Below, piece by piece: positions 1 to 5,702 of a stretch of DNA of 6,933 bases. The stretch lies in contig PKZC01000368.1 of the NCBI GenBank assembly GCA_003132905.1, positions 33,920 to 40,852 of the forward strand, read 5' to 3'. Each line of letters starts with the position of its first letter. The first letter of the stretch is position 1. A program made the position numbers and the translations under genes. The DNA is from Bryobacterales bacterium (GTDB lineage Bacteria; Acidobacteriota; Terriglobia; Bryobacterales; Bryobacteraceae). The notes beneath the pieces are model-generated. The model was not told the DNA's origin, made no database searches, and saw nothing but the letters and a program-made list of their open reading frames with translations.

Positions 1-1399
1 ACAGGAAAAACGACAGGCGCGAGGCGAGGGCGATATCGCCGAGCTGATAGGGCGCATCCGCGGCAACCCCGCTGGGATCCGGCTCGAAACGGAACAGGAA
101 CTCAGGGCTCGCCAAGATGAACTGGAGCGCCGATTCGATTCCAGCGTCGAAACTGCCGTTGCCATTGCGCCGCCGCTGATAAAAACTCAGGGGCGTTTCC
201 AGATCCGCATCCTGGATGGGCCGTCGATATCCCTGGCGAAGCAGAGCCGTGATGATTTTGCGCGCGCACGGCAGCTCTTCCTTCTGGCTCTGGGGAGTGC
301 AGACGAATATCTTTGCGCGTGACGGCGTCTGGCCGGAACCCGTCGGATTGAGGGGTCCCTCTACCGTGAGCCGATCGACCGAAGGATCGCCCATGATGTC
401 CAATCCGTCGACCGTCGTTCGGAGAAATGGCTTAATCAAATCGTCTTTCTCGGCGTGGCTTCTCAGAACGGTGGAGGCGCTGACGACATGCGGGCCGGCC
501 TTCAGTGGAAGGCGAACCGTGAGCTGCTTGTCGAGCTCGGCGCCGAATGTGCCTGGATTGGCTGTCATCCTAAGAAATTCGTCGTGGCCGCCCGCGGTTA
601 CCAACCGCACCTGGTTTCCATCCACGCTGATCTCGATCTGGTGCTGATCTTCCATACCGCGCATCAGATCGAAAGTATTGCGCCACAGGCGGAGCTTGAT
701 CACGTATTCGGCGTCCAGCGGAAAGTAGTGGTGCACGAGAATGCCGCCACGGGTTCCGAGCGGTAACCCTTCGATGTGCTGGTCTTGGGAAAGATCGGGA
801 CGAACGCGATAGGTGGCCGTCTCCGCCGCGATGTTCATGTTGCCGACGGCCTGGCGGCTGATGTTCCAGGACGCAGAAAGGTAGCGCTCCATCAGCGAGG
901 GCGACATCCGAAGAACGTCGGCGATATTGTCGAAACCGCTGCTTTCATCGTCCGGCGGCAGCAGCGCGCCGGCATCGACGTCCAGCGCCAACAAATCATG
1001 GATGGCATTCGCATATTCGGCACGATTCAGCCGATGCATGGCCGCGCGTCCCGGATTGGGTTTCGCCGCTGCAGCCCGATCGACGGCATTCTCGAGAATA
1101 CCGGCTAAGTCACTGATGGACGACGCATCTGGACGAGCCGCGCCCATGGGAGGCATTGCGCCCGCGCGGAGCTTGCGAATCACCTTTTCCCAGGTCTCGG
1201 CCTCAGCAGGAACGTTCGCGAGATTCGCGTCCTGCAAAGAGAGTCCGCCGGTTCGCAGCTTCGCGTTATGACAGCTGACGCAGTATTTATTCAGCAGCGC
1301 TGCCGGGGCGGTGGGAGGATTCGGCTGGGCGAAAGCGCTAGACGGCGTATAAGCTACAATTGCGGCATATAACAGCAGGTAGCCAATTCGGAATCGCAA
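1..1399 (-). CDS. Exported c-type haem protein, DUF1587/DUF1595/DUF1592 family (partial, C-terminus beyond window)
   Basis: The reverse strand is open from 1399 to the window edge (466 codons seen; family members usually run to 700-850 residues). I chose the TTG at 1399-1397: an in-frame TGA lies just upstream at 1423-1421, no ATG follows before the signal peptide, and a purine-rich GAAGAGGG sits 7 nt before it. Residues 1-24 form a signal peptide (MRFRIGYLLL start, ending SSAFA before Q25). A haem-binding CVSCH is at residues 40-44, with a GAMPPMG loop at 80-86 that may give the axial Met. RLNRAEY at 123-129 opens the DUF1587 (PSD3) region, a beta-rich stretch follows, and DUF1595/DUF1592-type sequence (LASPEFLFRF, then LASRLSFFL) reaches the edge. 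DUF1588 and DUF1585 would be expected beyond it. These proteins are exported and common in Planctomycetes, Verrucomicrobia and Acidobacteria; their reaction is unknown. An electron-transfer role is inferred from the haem site. The gene is divergent from the operon starting near 1549. Confidence 0.93.
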   Translation of the reverse strand, partial: MRFRIGYLLLYAAIVAYTPSSAFAQPNPPTAPAALLNKYCVSCHNAKLRTGGLSLQDANLANVPAEAETWEKVIRKLRAGAMPPMGAARPDASSISDLAGILENAVDRAAAAKPNPGRAAMHRLNRAEYANAIHDLLALDVDAGALLPPDDESSGFDNIADVLRMSPSLMERYLSASWNISRQAVGNMNIAAETATYRVRPDLSQDQHIEGLPLGTRGGILVHHYFPLDAEYVIKLRLWRNTFDLMRGMEDQHQIEISVDGNQVRLVTAGGHDEFLRMTANPGTFGAELDKQLTVRLPLKAGPHVVSASTVLRSHAEKDDLIKPFLRTTVDGLDIMGDPSVDRLTVEGPLNPTGSGQTPSRAKIFVCTPQSQKEELPCARKIITALLRQGYRRPIQDADLETPLSFYQRRRNGNGSFDAGIESALQFILASPEFLFRFEPDPSGVAADAPYQLGDIALASRLSFFL

Positions 1400-1428
1400 A
1401 CGCTGGCCCTCTTCCCTAAATCACTTTA

Positions 1429-1458
1429 ATTGTATCTGTTCGCTTGCATGCAAGTCGA
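1429..1458 (-). promoter_or_regulatory. Candidate promoter of the DUF1592-family gene
   Basis: On the minus strand TACAAT (1434-1429) is a good -10 box. TCGACT lies 18 bp upstream (1458-1453) and matches four of six positions of TTGACA. Transcription from here would begin near 1423 and give a leader of about 25 nt before the TTG start. The 12-bp perfect palindrome CTTGCATGCAAG (1443-1454) fills most of the spacer, so a dimeric repressor could act there. Boxes were found by eye. Confidence 0.4.
1443..1454. promoter_or_regulatory. 12-bp perfect palindrome, possible operator
   Basis: CTTGCATGCAAG is perfectly self-complementary, with no central spacer. It lies in the divergent intergenic region, between the likely -35 and -10 of the leftward gene. 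The placement suits a repressor site, but a 12-mer palindrome can arise by chance and no regulator gene is in the window. Confidence 0.3.
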
Positions 1459-1486
1459 TAGGCGATCTTGATGTCGCATATCATTC

Positions 1487-1527
1487 CAACTGATCATTGC
1501 ACCCTGGGCAACTGATCATTGCACCCT
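1487..1527 (+). repeat. Two tandem 19-bp direct repeats, 22-bp period
   Basis: CAACTGATCATTGCACCCT occurs at 1487-1505 and again, identical, at 1509-1527, with GGG between. Each copy contains the palindrome TGATCA. A 22-bp period is about two helical turns, so proteins bound to both copies would face the same side of the DNA. The pair ends 5 bp before TAAAAT (1533-1538) and about 20 bp before the likely start at 1549, where an activator or repressor would bind. The alternative is a solo end of an insertion sequence: IS21-family termini carry several short repeats. No transposase is present here. The repeat is certain; its role is not. Confidence 0.9.
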
Positions 1528-1532
1528 TGCGG

Positions 1533-1538
1533 TAAAAT
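1533..1538 (+). promoter_or_regulatory. Candidate -10 box of the three-gene operon
   Basis: TAAAAT lies 10 bp before the ATG at 1549. No good -35 is seen 16-18 bp upstream; that space is occupied by the second direct repeat, which fits an activator-dependent promoter. Transcription would begin around 1545, leaving almost no leader for ATG 1549 and excluding ATG 1537. Weak, single-box evidence. Confidence 0.3.
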
Positions 1539-1548
1539 GAGCCGAATC

Positions 1549-2349
1549 ATGAGAACCAAGTTGTACTCAGCCGCGTTTACGATTTCCGTTGTAGTTAACG
1601 GCAGTCTTTTCGCCGCATCCCCCGCCGTCTCCAAGGGCCGGACCTTCGATGGCCATCCCGATCTCAGCGGTATTTGGCAAACCATGAGCACGGCCAATTG
1701 GGACCTGCAGGATCATCCCGCCGCGCCCGGACCCTTCTTTCAACTTGGGGCAGTCGGCGCGATTCCATCCGGCCAGGGGGTGGTAGAAGGCGGCGAAATT
1801 CCCTACAAACCGGAAGCCCTGAAACAGAAGCAGGAGAATTTTAACAATCGCTGGAAGCTCGATCCGGAAGTGAAGTGCTATATGGGGGGCATCCCGCGTT
1901 CGAATTACATGCCTTATCCCTTTCAAATCGTCCAAACGCCACGAGCCATTTTGATGGATTACGAATACGCCAGCTCAAACCGCGTGATCAATATGGAAAA
2001 GAAGCAGATGGAGGCGTCGGTCGATACCTGGATGGGCACCGCCAATGGCCACTGGGAAGGCGATACCCTGGTGGTGGATAACACCGGCTTCAACGATGAG
2101 AGCTGGTTTGACCGCGCTGGCGATTTTCACAGCGACCAACTGCATGTCGTGGAGCGCTTCACTTTGGCGGATGCCGACCACATGAATTACGAGGCCACAC
2201 TCGAGGATCCGCAAGTGTTCACGCGTGCCTGGAAGATTAATCTCACCCTGTACCGGCACGTTGAAAAGAACGCCCAGTTGACCGAATTCAAATGCGTCCC
2301 CTTCGCCGAAGAGTTGCTTTACGGCGACGTGCGCAAGAAGACCAAGTAG
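1549..2349 (+). CDS. Exported protein of unknown function, 'GHWEGDTLVV' family, copy 1
   Basis: This 266-residue protein opens with a signal peptide (MRTKLYS, hydrophobic core about 8-21, likely cleavage after SLFA at 22). PDLSGIW follows at 37-43, a Cys in a KCYMGGIPR context at 110, the signature GHWEGDTL at 167-174, HVVERF at 199-204 and a C-terminal Cys (EFKC) at 249. It belongs to a large uncharacterised exported family that I know from acidobacterial and some proteobacterial genomes; no enzymatic activity is established as far as I know. The next gene is a paralog (PDLQGVY, GHFEGNTL, LVERF), and the Cys pair has nearly the same spacing (139 and 140 residues), so a disulfide is plausible. 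I preferred ATG 1549 because the signal peptide begins cleanly there. ATG 1537 adds four residues, and TTG 1519 falls inside the direct repeat. No start has a strong ribosome site. Confidence 0.85.
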   Translation: MRTKLYSAAFTISVVVNGSLFAASPAVSKGRTFDGHPDLSGIWQTMSTANWDLQDHPAAPGPFFQLGAVGAIPSGQGVVEGGEIPYKPEALKQKQENFNNRWKLDPEVKCYMGGIPRSNYMPYPFQIVQTPRAILMDYEYASSNRVINMEKKQMEASVDTWMGTANGHWEGDTLVVDNTGFNDESWFDRAGDFHSDQLHVVERFTLADADHMNYEATLEDPQVFTRAWKINLTLYRHVEKNAQLTEFKCVPFAEELLYGDVRKKTK

Positions 2350-2358
2350 GAGATTCCG

Positions 2359-3384
2359 ATGAGAGTTCAGCTGTTTCTCGCGTCAGGTCTGGCTGTTGGC
2401 TGGTTGGCGTTTGGCCAAAATCCCGCGAATACTCAGTCCAACTACAACCCTCCCAAGACGGCGTGGGGCGATCCGGATTTGCAAGGCGTCTACACCACGG
2501 ACGATCTCAACGGTGTTCCCATGGAGCGTCCCGCCAAGTACGGCACGCGCCGGTTCTTGACGGAGCAAGAGTTCGCCGAGCGCGCCAAGGATGTGAACTC
2601 GGAGAAATCCACGATCGATACGGGCATCCGACCCACCACCGGATTCTGGTCTCGCGTTAAGGATGCTGGTGTGGATGCGGCTGCGGCTCCTGCGCAGTGG
2701 ATCGAGTACGCCAAGCACGCCTCGCGATTGACGTCGCTCGTGGTGGATCCTCCCGATGGCAGCATTCCCGCGCTCACTCCCGACGGCCAAAAGCGCCGCG
2801 CCGCACAGCCCCAGTATTACAATATGCGGCCGACCTCCTGGGAAGATTTGAGCTCCTATGACCGCTGCATCACGCGCGGCGTTACCGGATCGTTCTTCCC
2901 GTCGATTTACGGCAACGGATCGCAGATTTTCCAGATGCCAGGAATGGTCGCCATCCGCTACGAAATGATCCACGAGACGCGGCTGATTCCGCTCGACGGA
3001 CGCCCGCATGCAAGCGCTGGATTGCGCTCCTATATGGGCGATCCGCGCGGGCATTTTGAGGGCAACACGCTGGTGGTGGAAACCACCAATTTCATCGGGG
3101 GCAAGGTGGATGTCGGTGGCGTTCCGTATAGCGAAGATTTGAAGCTGGTGGAGCGCTTCACGCGTGTCTCCGCCGACACCATCGACTATCAGATCACCAT
3201 CACCGATCCCAAGACCTTCACGGCGCCTTGGACGGTGGCATTTCCGATTCGGCACGAGCCCGGCTATCAGATTTTTGAATACGCCTGCCATGAGGGTAAC
3301 CATGCCATGCACAATCGCCTGAGCGCCGCCCGCGCTGAGGAACGCCACGAAGCAGCGAAGGCAGGGCAGGCGGATCAAAAGTGA
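2359..3384 (+). CDS. Exported protein of unknown function, 'GHWEGDTLVV' family, copy 2
   Basis: This 341-residue protein has a signal peptide (MRVQLFLASG, likely cleavage after AFG at 19), then GDPDLQGVY at 37-45, RCITRG with Cys170, GHFEGNTL at 231-238, LVERFTR and a C-terminal YACHEGNH with Cys310. It is a paralog of the preceding gene but longer, mainly between the N-terminal PDLxGxY/W motif and the first Cys (residues about 46-165). The ATG sits 9 bp after the previous stop; the stop and what follows read TAGGAG, giving a good ribosome site that overlaps the upstream gene's end, so the two are almost certainly one transcript. Acidic and aromatic residues conserved between copies (Glu-Gly-Asp/Asn-Thr, Val-Glu-Arg-Phe) could form a ligand site; that is inference. 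Its function is unknown. Confidence 0.88.
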   Translation: MRVQLFLASGLAVGWLAFGQNPANTQSNYNPPKTAWGDPDLQGVYTTDDLNGVPMERPAKYGTRRFLTEQEFAERAKDVNSEKSTIDTGIRPTTGFWSRVKDAGVDAAAAPAQWIEYAKHASRLTSLVVDPPDGSIPALTPDGQKRRAAQPQYYNMRPTSWEDLSSYDRCITRGVTGSFFPSIYGNGSQIFQMPGMVAIRYEMIHETRLIPLDGRPHASAGLRSYMGDPRGHFEGNTLVVETTNFIGGKVDVGGVPYSEDLKLVERFTRVSADTIDYQITITDPKTFTAPWTVAFPIRHEPGYQIFEYACHEGNHAMHNRLSAARAEERHEAAKAGQADQK

Positions 3385-4367
3385 GACGGCTTTTCGCCGT
3401 CGCCCTGTTCGCTGCTGTTTGTTTGGCGCAGACCGATACCACGGCCCCCTCCGCCGGCCCGGTGCTCGGCATTTTGAACTATATCCACGCCGTGGATAAC
3501 CTGGATACAACGCTCGCTTTTTACAACGATGTATTCGGGCTGAAAGGCGCGCCGCGGCCTTTTCCGAATCCCGGTGTTCCGGCGTTGACGAATTCGCCCG
3601 GCGTCTCGTTGCGCCTTGCTGTTTTGAAACTGCCGAACGCCAGCTTCGGCTTCGAACTCACGCAATTCTCGGGCATCGATCGTCATCCGGGCCGCGCCAA
3701 ACACACCGATCCCGGCGCTGGCTTACTCGCTCTGCGTGTGAAAGACATGACGCCGGTGCTAGCCGCGCTTAGAAAGAGAAACGACCCGATTGTCACAACT
3801 TCGGGCGCGCCGGTTACCATCGCAACTCCGCGCGGCGAAATTCATTCGATGCTGGTGCAGGATCCGGACGGTTACTTCGTCGAGGTGGCCCAATCCGCGC
3901 CGCCCGCAAGCGTTACGTCCGACGGGAACGTTTACGATGTCTCCATTGGTTTGACCATCGCCGACCGGGAGAAAACTCTGAAGTTCTATCACGATCTGCT
4001 GGGATTCGATCTCAAGGGCCAGCCCGACTTCTCGAACGATCCCGTAATCGCGGACATGGTTGGCGCGCCTCACGTTCAATCCCGCGAAATGGTGGCGACC
4101 ATTCCCGGCACGAAATCCGTATGGGCTTTTTACGATTACAAGGGCGTCGCGCGAAAGCCGTTTCACTTGCGCGTTCCCGATCCCGGCGCTCCGGCTGTTG
4201 CCCTGCGCGTGCAGGATCTGGATGGACTTTTGAAGCGCATGCGCGCCGCCGGTGTCCCCGTGACCTCGAAGGACGGCGAAGTGGTTCAGTTCAGTCCGAC
4301 TATTCGAAATATCTTTGTCGAAGATCCGAATGGTCTGAATATCGAGCTGTTTGAATCGAAGCAGTAG
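3381..4367 (+). CDS. Exported two-domain VOC (glyoxalase/extradiol dioxygenase fold) protein
   Basis: The 328-residue protein starts at a GTG overlapping the upstream TGA (GTGA, 3381-3384), which indicates translational coupling; AGGCGG about 8 nt upstream can serve as ribosome site. Residues 1-16 (MRRLFAVALFAAVCLA) are a signal peptide. Two VOC modules follow: about 31-171 (NLDTTLAFYNDVFGL, VQDPDGYFVEV) and about 185-325 (DREKTLKFYHDLLGF, VEDPNGLNIELFE). Each has the FY-x(3-4)-LG/FG helix motif and the closing DP[DN]G...E strand. By manual alignment the closing metal-ligand Glu is present (E168, E322), as is E92 in module 1. The His positions appear replaced: Asn33 and Ser188 at the first strand, Leu115 and an Ala at the third. 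So it may bind a different metal, or none. Export is unusual for VOC enzymes. The operon suggests a joint job with the two upstream paralogs; substrate unknown. Confidence 0.9.
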   Translation: MRRLFAVALFAAVCLAQTDTTAPSAGPVLGILNYIHAVDNLDTTLAFYNDVFGLKGAPRPFPNPGVPALTNSPGVSLRLAVLKLPNASFGFELTQFSGIDRHPGRAKHTDPGAGLLALRVKDMTPVLAALRKRNDPIVTTSGAPVTIATPRGEIHSMLVQDPDGYFVEVAQSAPPASVTSDGNVYDVSIGLTIADREKTLKFYHDLLGFDLKGQPDFSNDPVIADMVGAPHVQSREMVATIPGTKSVWAFYDYKGVARKPFHLRVPDPGAPAVALRVQDLDGLLKRMRAAGVPVTSKDGEVVQFSPTIRNIFVEDPNGLNIELFESKQ

Positions 4368-4372
4368 TACTG

Positions 4373-4420
4373 AGCCGCCTGGCTTGAAAACCCGTCAAGT
4401 GGGGTTATGGCCGAGCGGCT
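4373..4420 (+). other. Structured intergenic segment, possible weak terminator or operator
   Basis: AGCCGC (4373-4378) can pair with GCGGCT (4415-4420), enclosing a smaller stem CTTGA (4383-4387)/TCAAG (4395-4399). It lies between the VOC stop and the antitoxin start. There is no T-run after either stem, so an ordinary intrinsic terminator is not supported. It could attenuate read-through from the operon, or be bound by the toxin-antitoxin complex. Seen by eye only. Confidence 0.2.
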
Positions 4421-4425
4421 AAAAT
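4420..4425 (+). promoter_or_regulatory. Candidate -10 box of the toxin-antitoxin pair
   Basis: TAAAAT overlaps the ATG at 4424 and lies 7 bp before the second ATG at 4433, in a context (GCGGcTAAAATGA) very like that before the operon at 1529-1540 (GCGGTAAAATGA). If it is a real -10, the antitoxin message would be leaderless from ATG 4433. There is no clear -35. Confidence 0.25.
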
Positions 4426-4714
4426 GAAGACTATGGATGGAGTCTCAGAGAAAGATCACGCGCACGAGCTCATCGAACGGCTGCCGGATTCACAGATCGC
4501 GACTGCCGTTCGCTTCCTGGAGTTCATGCTGCTCGATCCCGTCCAGCGCGCCCTGGCTACGGCGCCTCCCGACGATGAACCGGTAACCGAGCAAGACCGC
4601 CAGCGCTTTCGCGACGGGCAGGCCCGCTTTGCACAGCGCGGCAACGGTATTCCGATGGAGGACGTCCTCGCCGAGTTCGGGCTGAAGTCCGAGGATTTTC
4701 ACCTCGATAAGTAG
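4424..4714 (+). CDS. Antitoxin of a type II toxin-antitoxin pair
   Basis: This 96-residue acidic protein has an N-terminal helix around 14-36 (ELIERLPDSQIATAVRFLEF), a Pro/Asp-rich linker (APPDDEPVTEQD, about 47-58), an amphipathic helix and a C-terminal PMEDVLAEFGL at about 77-87. This pattern is typical of a small antitoxin family found directly before RelE/ParE-like toxins. The C-terminal part presumably wraps the toxin. No ribbon-helix-helix or helix-turn-helix motif is evident, so DNA binding and autoregulation cannot be read from it. Its stop is followed at once by the toxin ATG. Start choice is uncertain: ATG 4424 has no clear ribosome site, and ATG 4433 (three residues shorter) is equally possible. 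The role comes from family pattern plus partner. Confidence 0.82.
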   Translation: MKTMDGVSEKDHAHELIERLPDSQIATAVRFLEFMLLDPVQRALATAPPDDEPVTEQDRQRFRDGQARFAQRGNGIPMEDVLAEFGLKSEDFHLDK

Positions 4715-4969
4715 ATGCCATCGTATCGGATCGAGTGGCTCGATGAAGCTAAGACTGACGTTCGAGCGGTAGATCAGACTACCGCAATGCGCCTGTTTGA
4801 AGGGATTCTCCGCTTCGCCCGCACTGGCTCCGGCGACGTGAATGCGCTGCACGGCGATATGGCCGGCGCGTTCCGGCTCAGGCTCGGAGATTACCGTGTT
4901 CTGTTCACTCTCGAAGACGACGCCATGCGCATCTTCGGCGTCCGCCATCGTTCCCAAGCCTACCGCTGA
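4715..4969 (+). CDS. RelE/ParE-superfamily toxin
   Basis: This 84-residue basic protein is full length for the family. It starts with the usual strand MPSYRIEW, has a helical middle (12-37), then FRLRLGDYRVLF at 53-64 and ends VRHRSQAYR at 76-84. Arg61, Arg77/Arg79 and the penultimate Tyr83 occupy places like the catalytic Arg/Arg/Tyr of ribosome-dependent RelE RNases, so mRNA cleavage is more likely than gyrase inhibition; the superfamily cannot be split with certainty by eye. The ATG follows the antitoxin TAG with no gap and no clear ribosome site of its own, so translation probably depends on termination of the antitoxin, keeping toxin below antitoxin. The final TGA overlaps an ATG that opens an unconvincing 79-codon frame. 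Confidence 0.9.
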   Translation: MPSYRIEWLDEAKTDVRAVDQTTAMRLFEGILRFARTGSGDVNALHGDMAGAFRLRLGDYRVLFTLEDDAMRIFGVRHRSQAYR

Positions 4970-5213
4970 TGAATCAACAGGTCCCTGTATGGGAACCGCC
5001 GAACGCGAAAGACCCCGTTTTCAAGTGGTTCCAATACGGGAACCAAGGTTCCTCTTCATCACCGATTGTGGCGTGGCACGACTATCGGGTCCGCTTCCCA
5101 GGCCTCGGCGAAATCCCATCGAGTTCCTTACGTCCTGCCATCGCAACAGCGCTTCCCGCAAGGCGATACCAAGGGTCCTCCATCACAAGGACGCGTGTCG
5201 CTGAGTAGGGCAA
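4970..5213. other. Convergent intergenic stretch without a convincing gene
   Basis: This 244-bp stretch lies between the toxin stop and the stop of the leftward small gene. Frames are open (79 codons from the ATG at 4969, for example) but the products have no recognisable motif, no ribosome site and poor composition. The left part holds alternating repeats: GGGAACC at 4991-4997, GGTTCC at 5027-5032, GGAACC at 5039-5044 and GGTTCC at 5047-5052. GGTTCC/GGAACC (5027-5044) can form a 6-bp stem with a 6-nt loop followed by a weakly T-rich run (TTCCTCTTC), which may be a poor terminator for the toxin-antitoxin transcript. Nothing is seen in 5060-5213. Confidence 0.5.
5027..5052 (+). repeat. GGTTCC/GGAACC/GGTTCC alternating hairpin repeats
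   Basis: Three hexamers alternate in orientation within 26 bp, so the middle one (5039-5044) can pair with either the left copy (5027-5032, 6-nt loop) or the right copy (5047-5052, 2-nt loop, sterically poor). A further GGAACC lies at 4992-4997. This could end transcription or protect the 3' end of the toxin-antitoxin mRNA. Confidence 0.45.
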
Positions 5214-5702
5214 TCACTGCGGAACATCGGGGGGCACGGGGGCAGCGCTCACTACGGCCAATATGCGAAACATCGAATCGAAGGCACCTAAGTGTCCGTA
5301 CCGTTTGGGTGTGCCCTGCAACTCATTCTTGAGCCAGTCTGGAAGCTTAGGATCAACCTTTGCTACCTCGGGGCCGTAAAACGTTCCGTCAACAACCACC
5401 CACGCTCGCCTGTCCTTTGCCACTATTCGATCAAGCCGTCTCCTCGCCCCTTTATAATGCTGAGCAAATTCGACCGCTATAGGTGTCTTGCCGCTCGCAC
5501 AGGCAGAATCGTACAGGACGAACTGCTCTGCGCCCTGGGCAAATATCGCGCGGACACGGATAGTGCGACTGCTGAATTGGCTGGGATTGCTGACAAGCTC
5601 GCAGAAGCTAACGCCTTGAGGGCCGGCATCGGCGGCATAGATTTGGTGTGTGGCCCCAGCCAGCAGAACAACGGCGACTGCGAGAATCGGATTAGAGCGC
5701 AT
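5214..5702 (-). CDS. Small exported protein of unknown function
   Basis: This 162-residue protein starts at ATG 5702-5700 with a clear signal peptide (MRSNPILAVAVVLLAGATHQIYA, cleavage likely after Ala23). The frame stays open further upstream, but that part is low in sense and overlaps the RHS remnant and the PQQ gene, so I did not use it. The mature part begins VSFCELVSNPSQF with Cys34, then alternating strands (TIRVRAIF, EQFVLYDSAC with Cys68, RRAWVVVDGTFYGPE). The layout resembles small OB-fold-like exported proteins common in acidobacteria; this is an impression, not a domain hit. Cys34 and Cys68 may form a disulfide. An AGGAAAG lies about 13 nt before the ATG, somewhat far for a ribosome site. 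It lies downstream of the PQQ dehydrogenase on the same strand, 124 bp apart. Confidence 0.75.
   Translation of the reverse strand: MRSNPILAVAVVLLAGATHQIYAADAGPQGVSFCELVSNPSQFSSRTIRVRAIFAQGAEQFVLYDSACASGKTPIAVEFAQHYKGARRRLDRIVAKDRRAWVVVDGTFYGPEVAKVDPKLPDWLKNELQGTPKRYGHLGAFDSMFRILAVVSAAPVPPDVPQ

Larger units (their letters stand above)
4391..5028 (+). repeat. Imperfect direct repeats flanking the toxin-antitoxin pair
   Basis: CCCGTCAAGTGG at 4391-4402 recurs at 5014-5028 as CCCGT-TTT-CAAGTGG, a 12-base match broken by a 3-base insertion. One copy is 22 bp before the antitoxin ATG and the other 44 bp after the toxin stop, so together they bracket the module. A footprint of insertion or recombination is possible; so is chance. 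Confidence 0.35.

Noticed and set aside
216..1271. Several plus-strand frames of 100-140 codons
   Set aside because: They lie opposite the clearly coding DUF1592-family gene and have no family resemblance; they are antisense shadows.
1487..1527. CRISPR array
   Set aside because: Only two 19-bp copies separated by 3 bp; no spacers of normal length and no cas genes.
2383..3510. 375-codon minus-strand frame
   Set aside because: Arg/Gly/His-rich shadow of the well-supported paralog and VOC genes on the plus strand, with no motif or ribosome site.
4373..4420. Intrinsic terminator after the VOC gene
   Set aside because: Stems exist but no T-run follows; listed only as a structured segment.
4400..4450. 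tRNA-like D-arm (GGTTATGGCCGAGCGGCTAAA) with a short AGACT/AGTCT stem after it
   Set aside because: The loop after the stem is 8 nt, there is no variable arm, T-arm or acceptor partner, and the antitoxin coding sequence runs through it. Resemblance to the 5' part of a Ser/Leu tRNA is probably chance.
4969..5208. 79-codon plus-strand frame overlapping the toxin stop (ATGA)
   Set aside because: No recognisable motif, no ribosome site, low-complexity Ser-rich product, and the segment holds inverted repeats. Overlap with the toxin stop alone is not enough.
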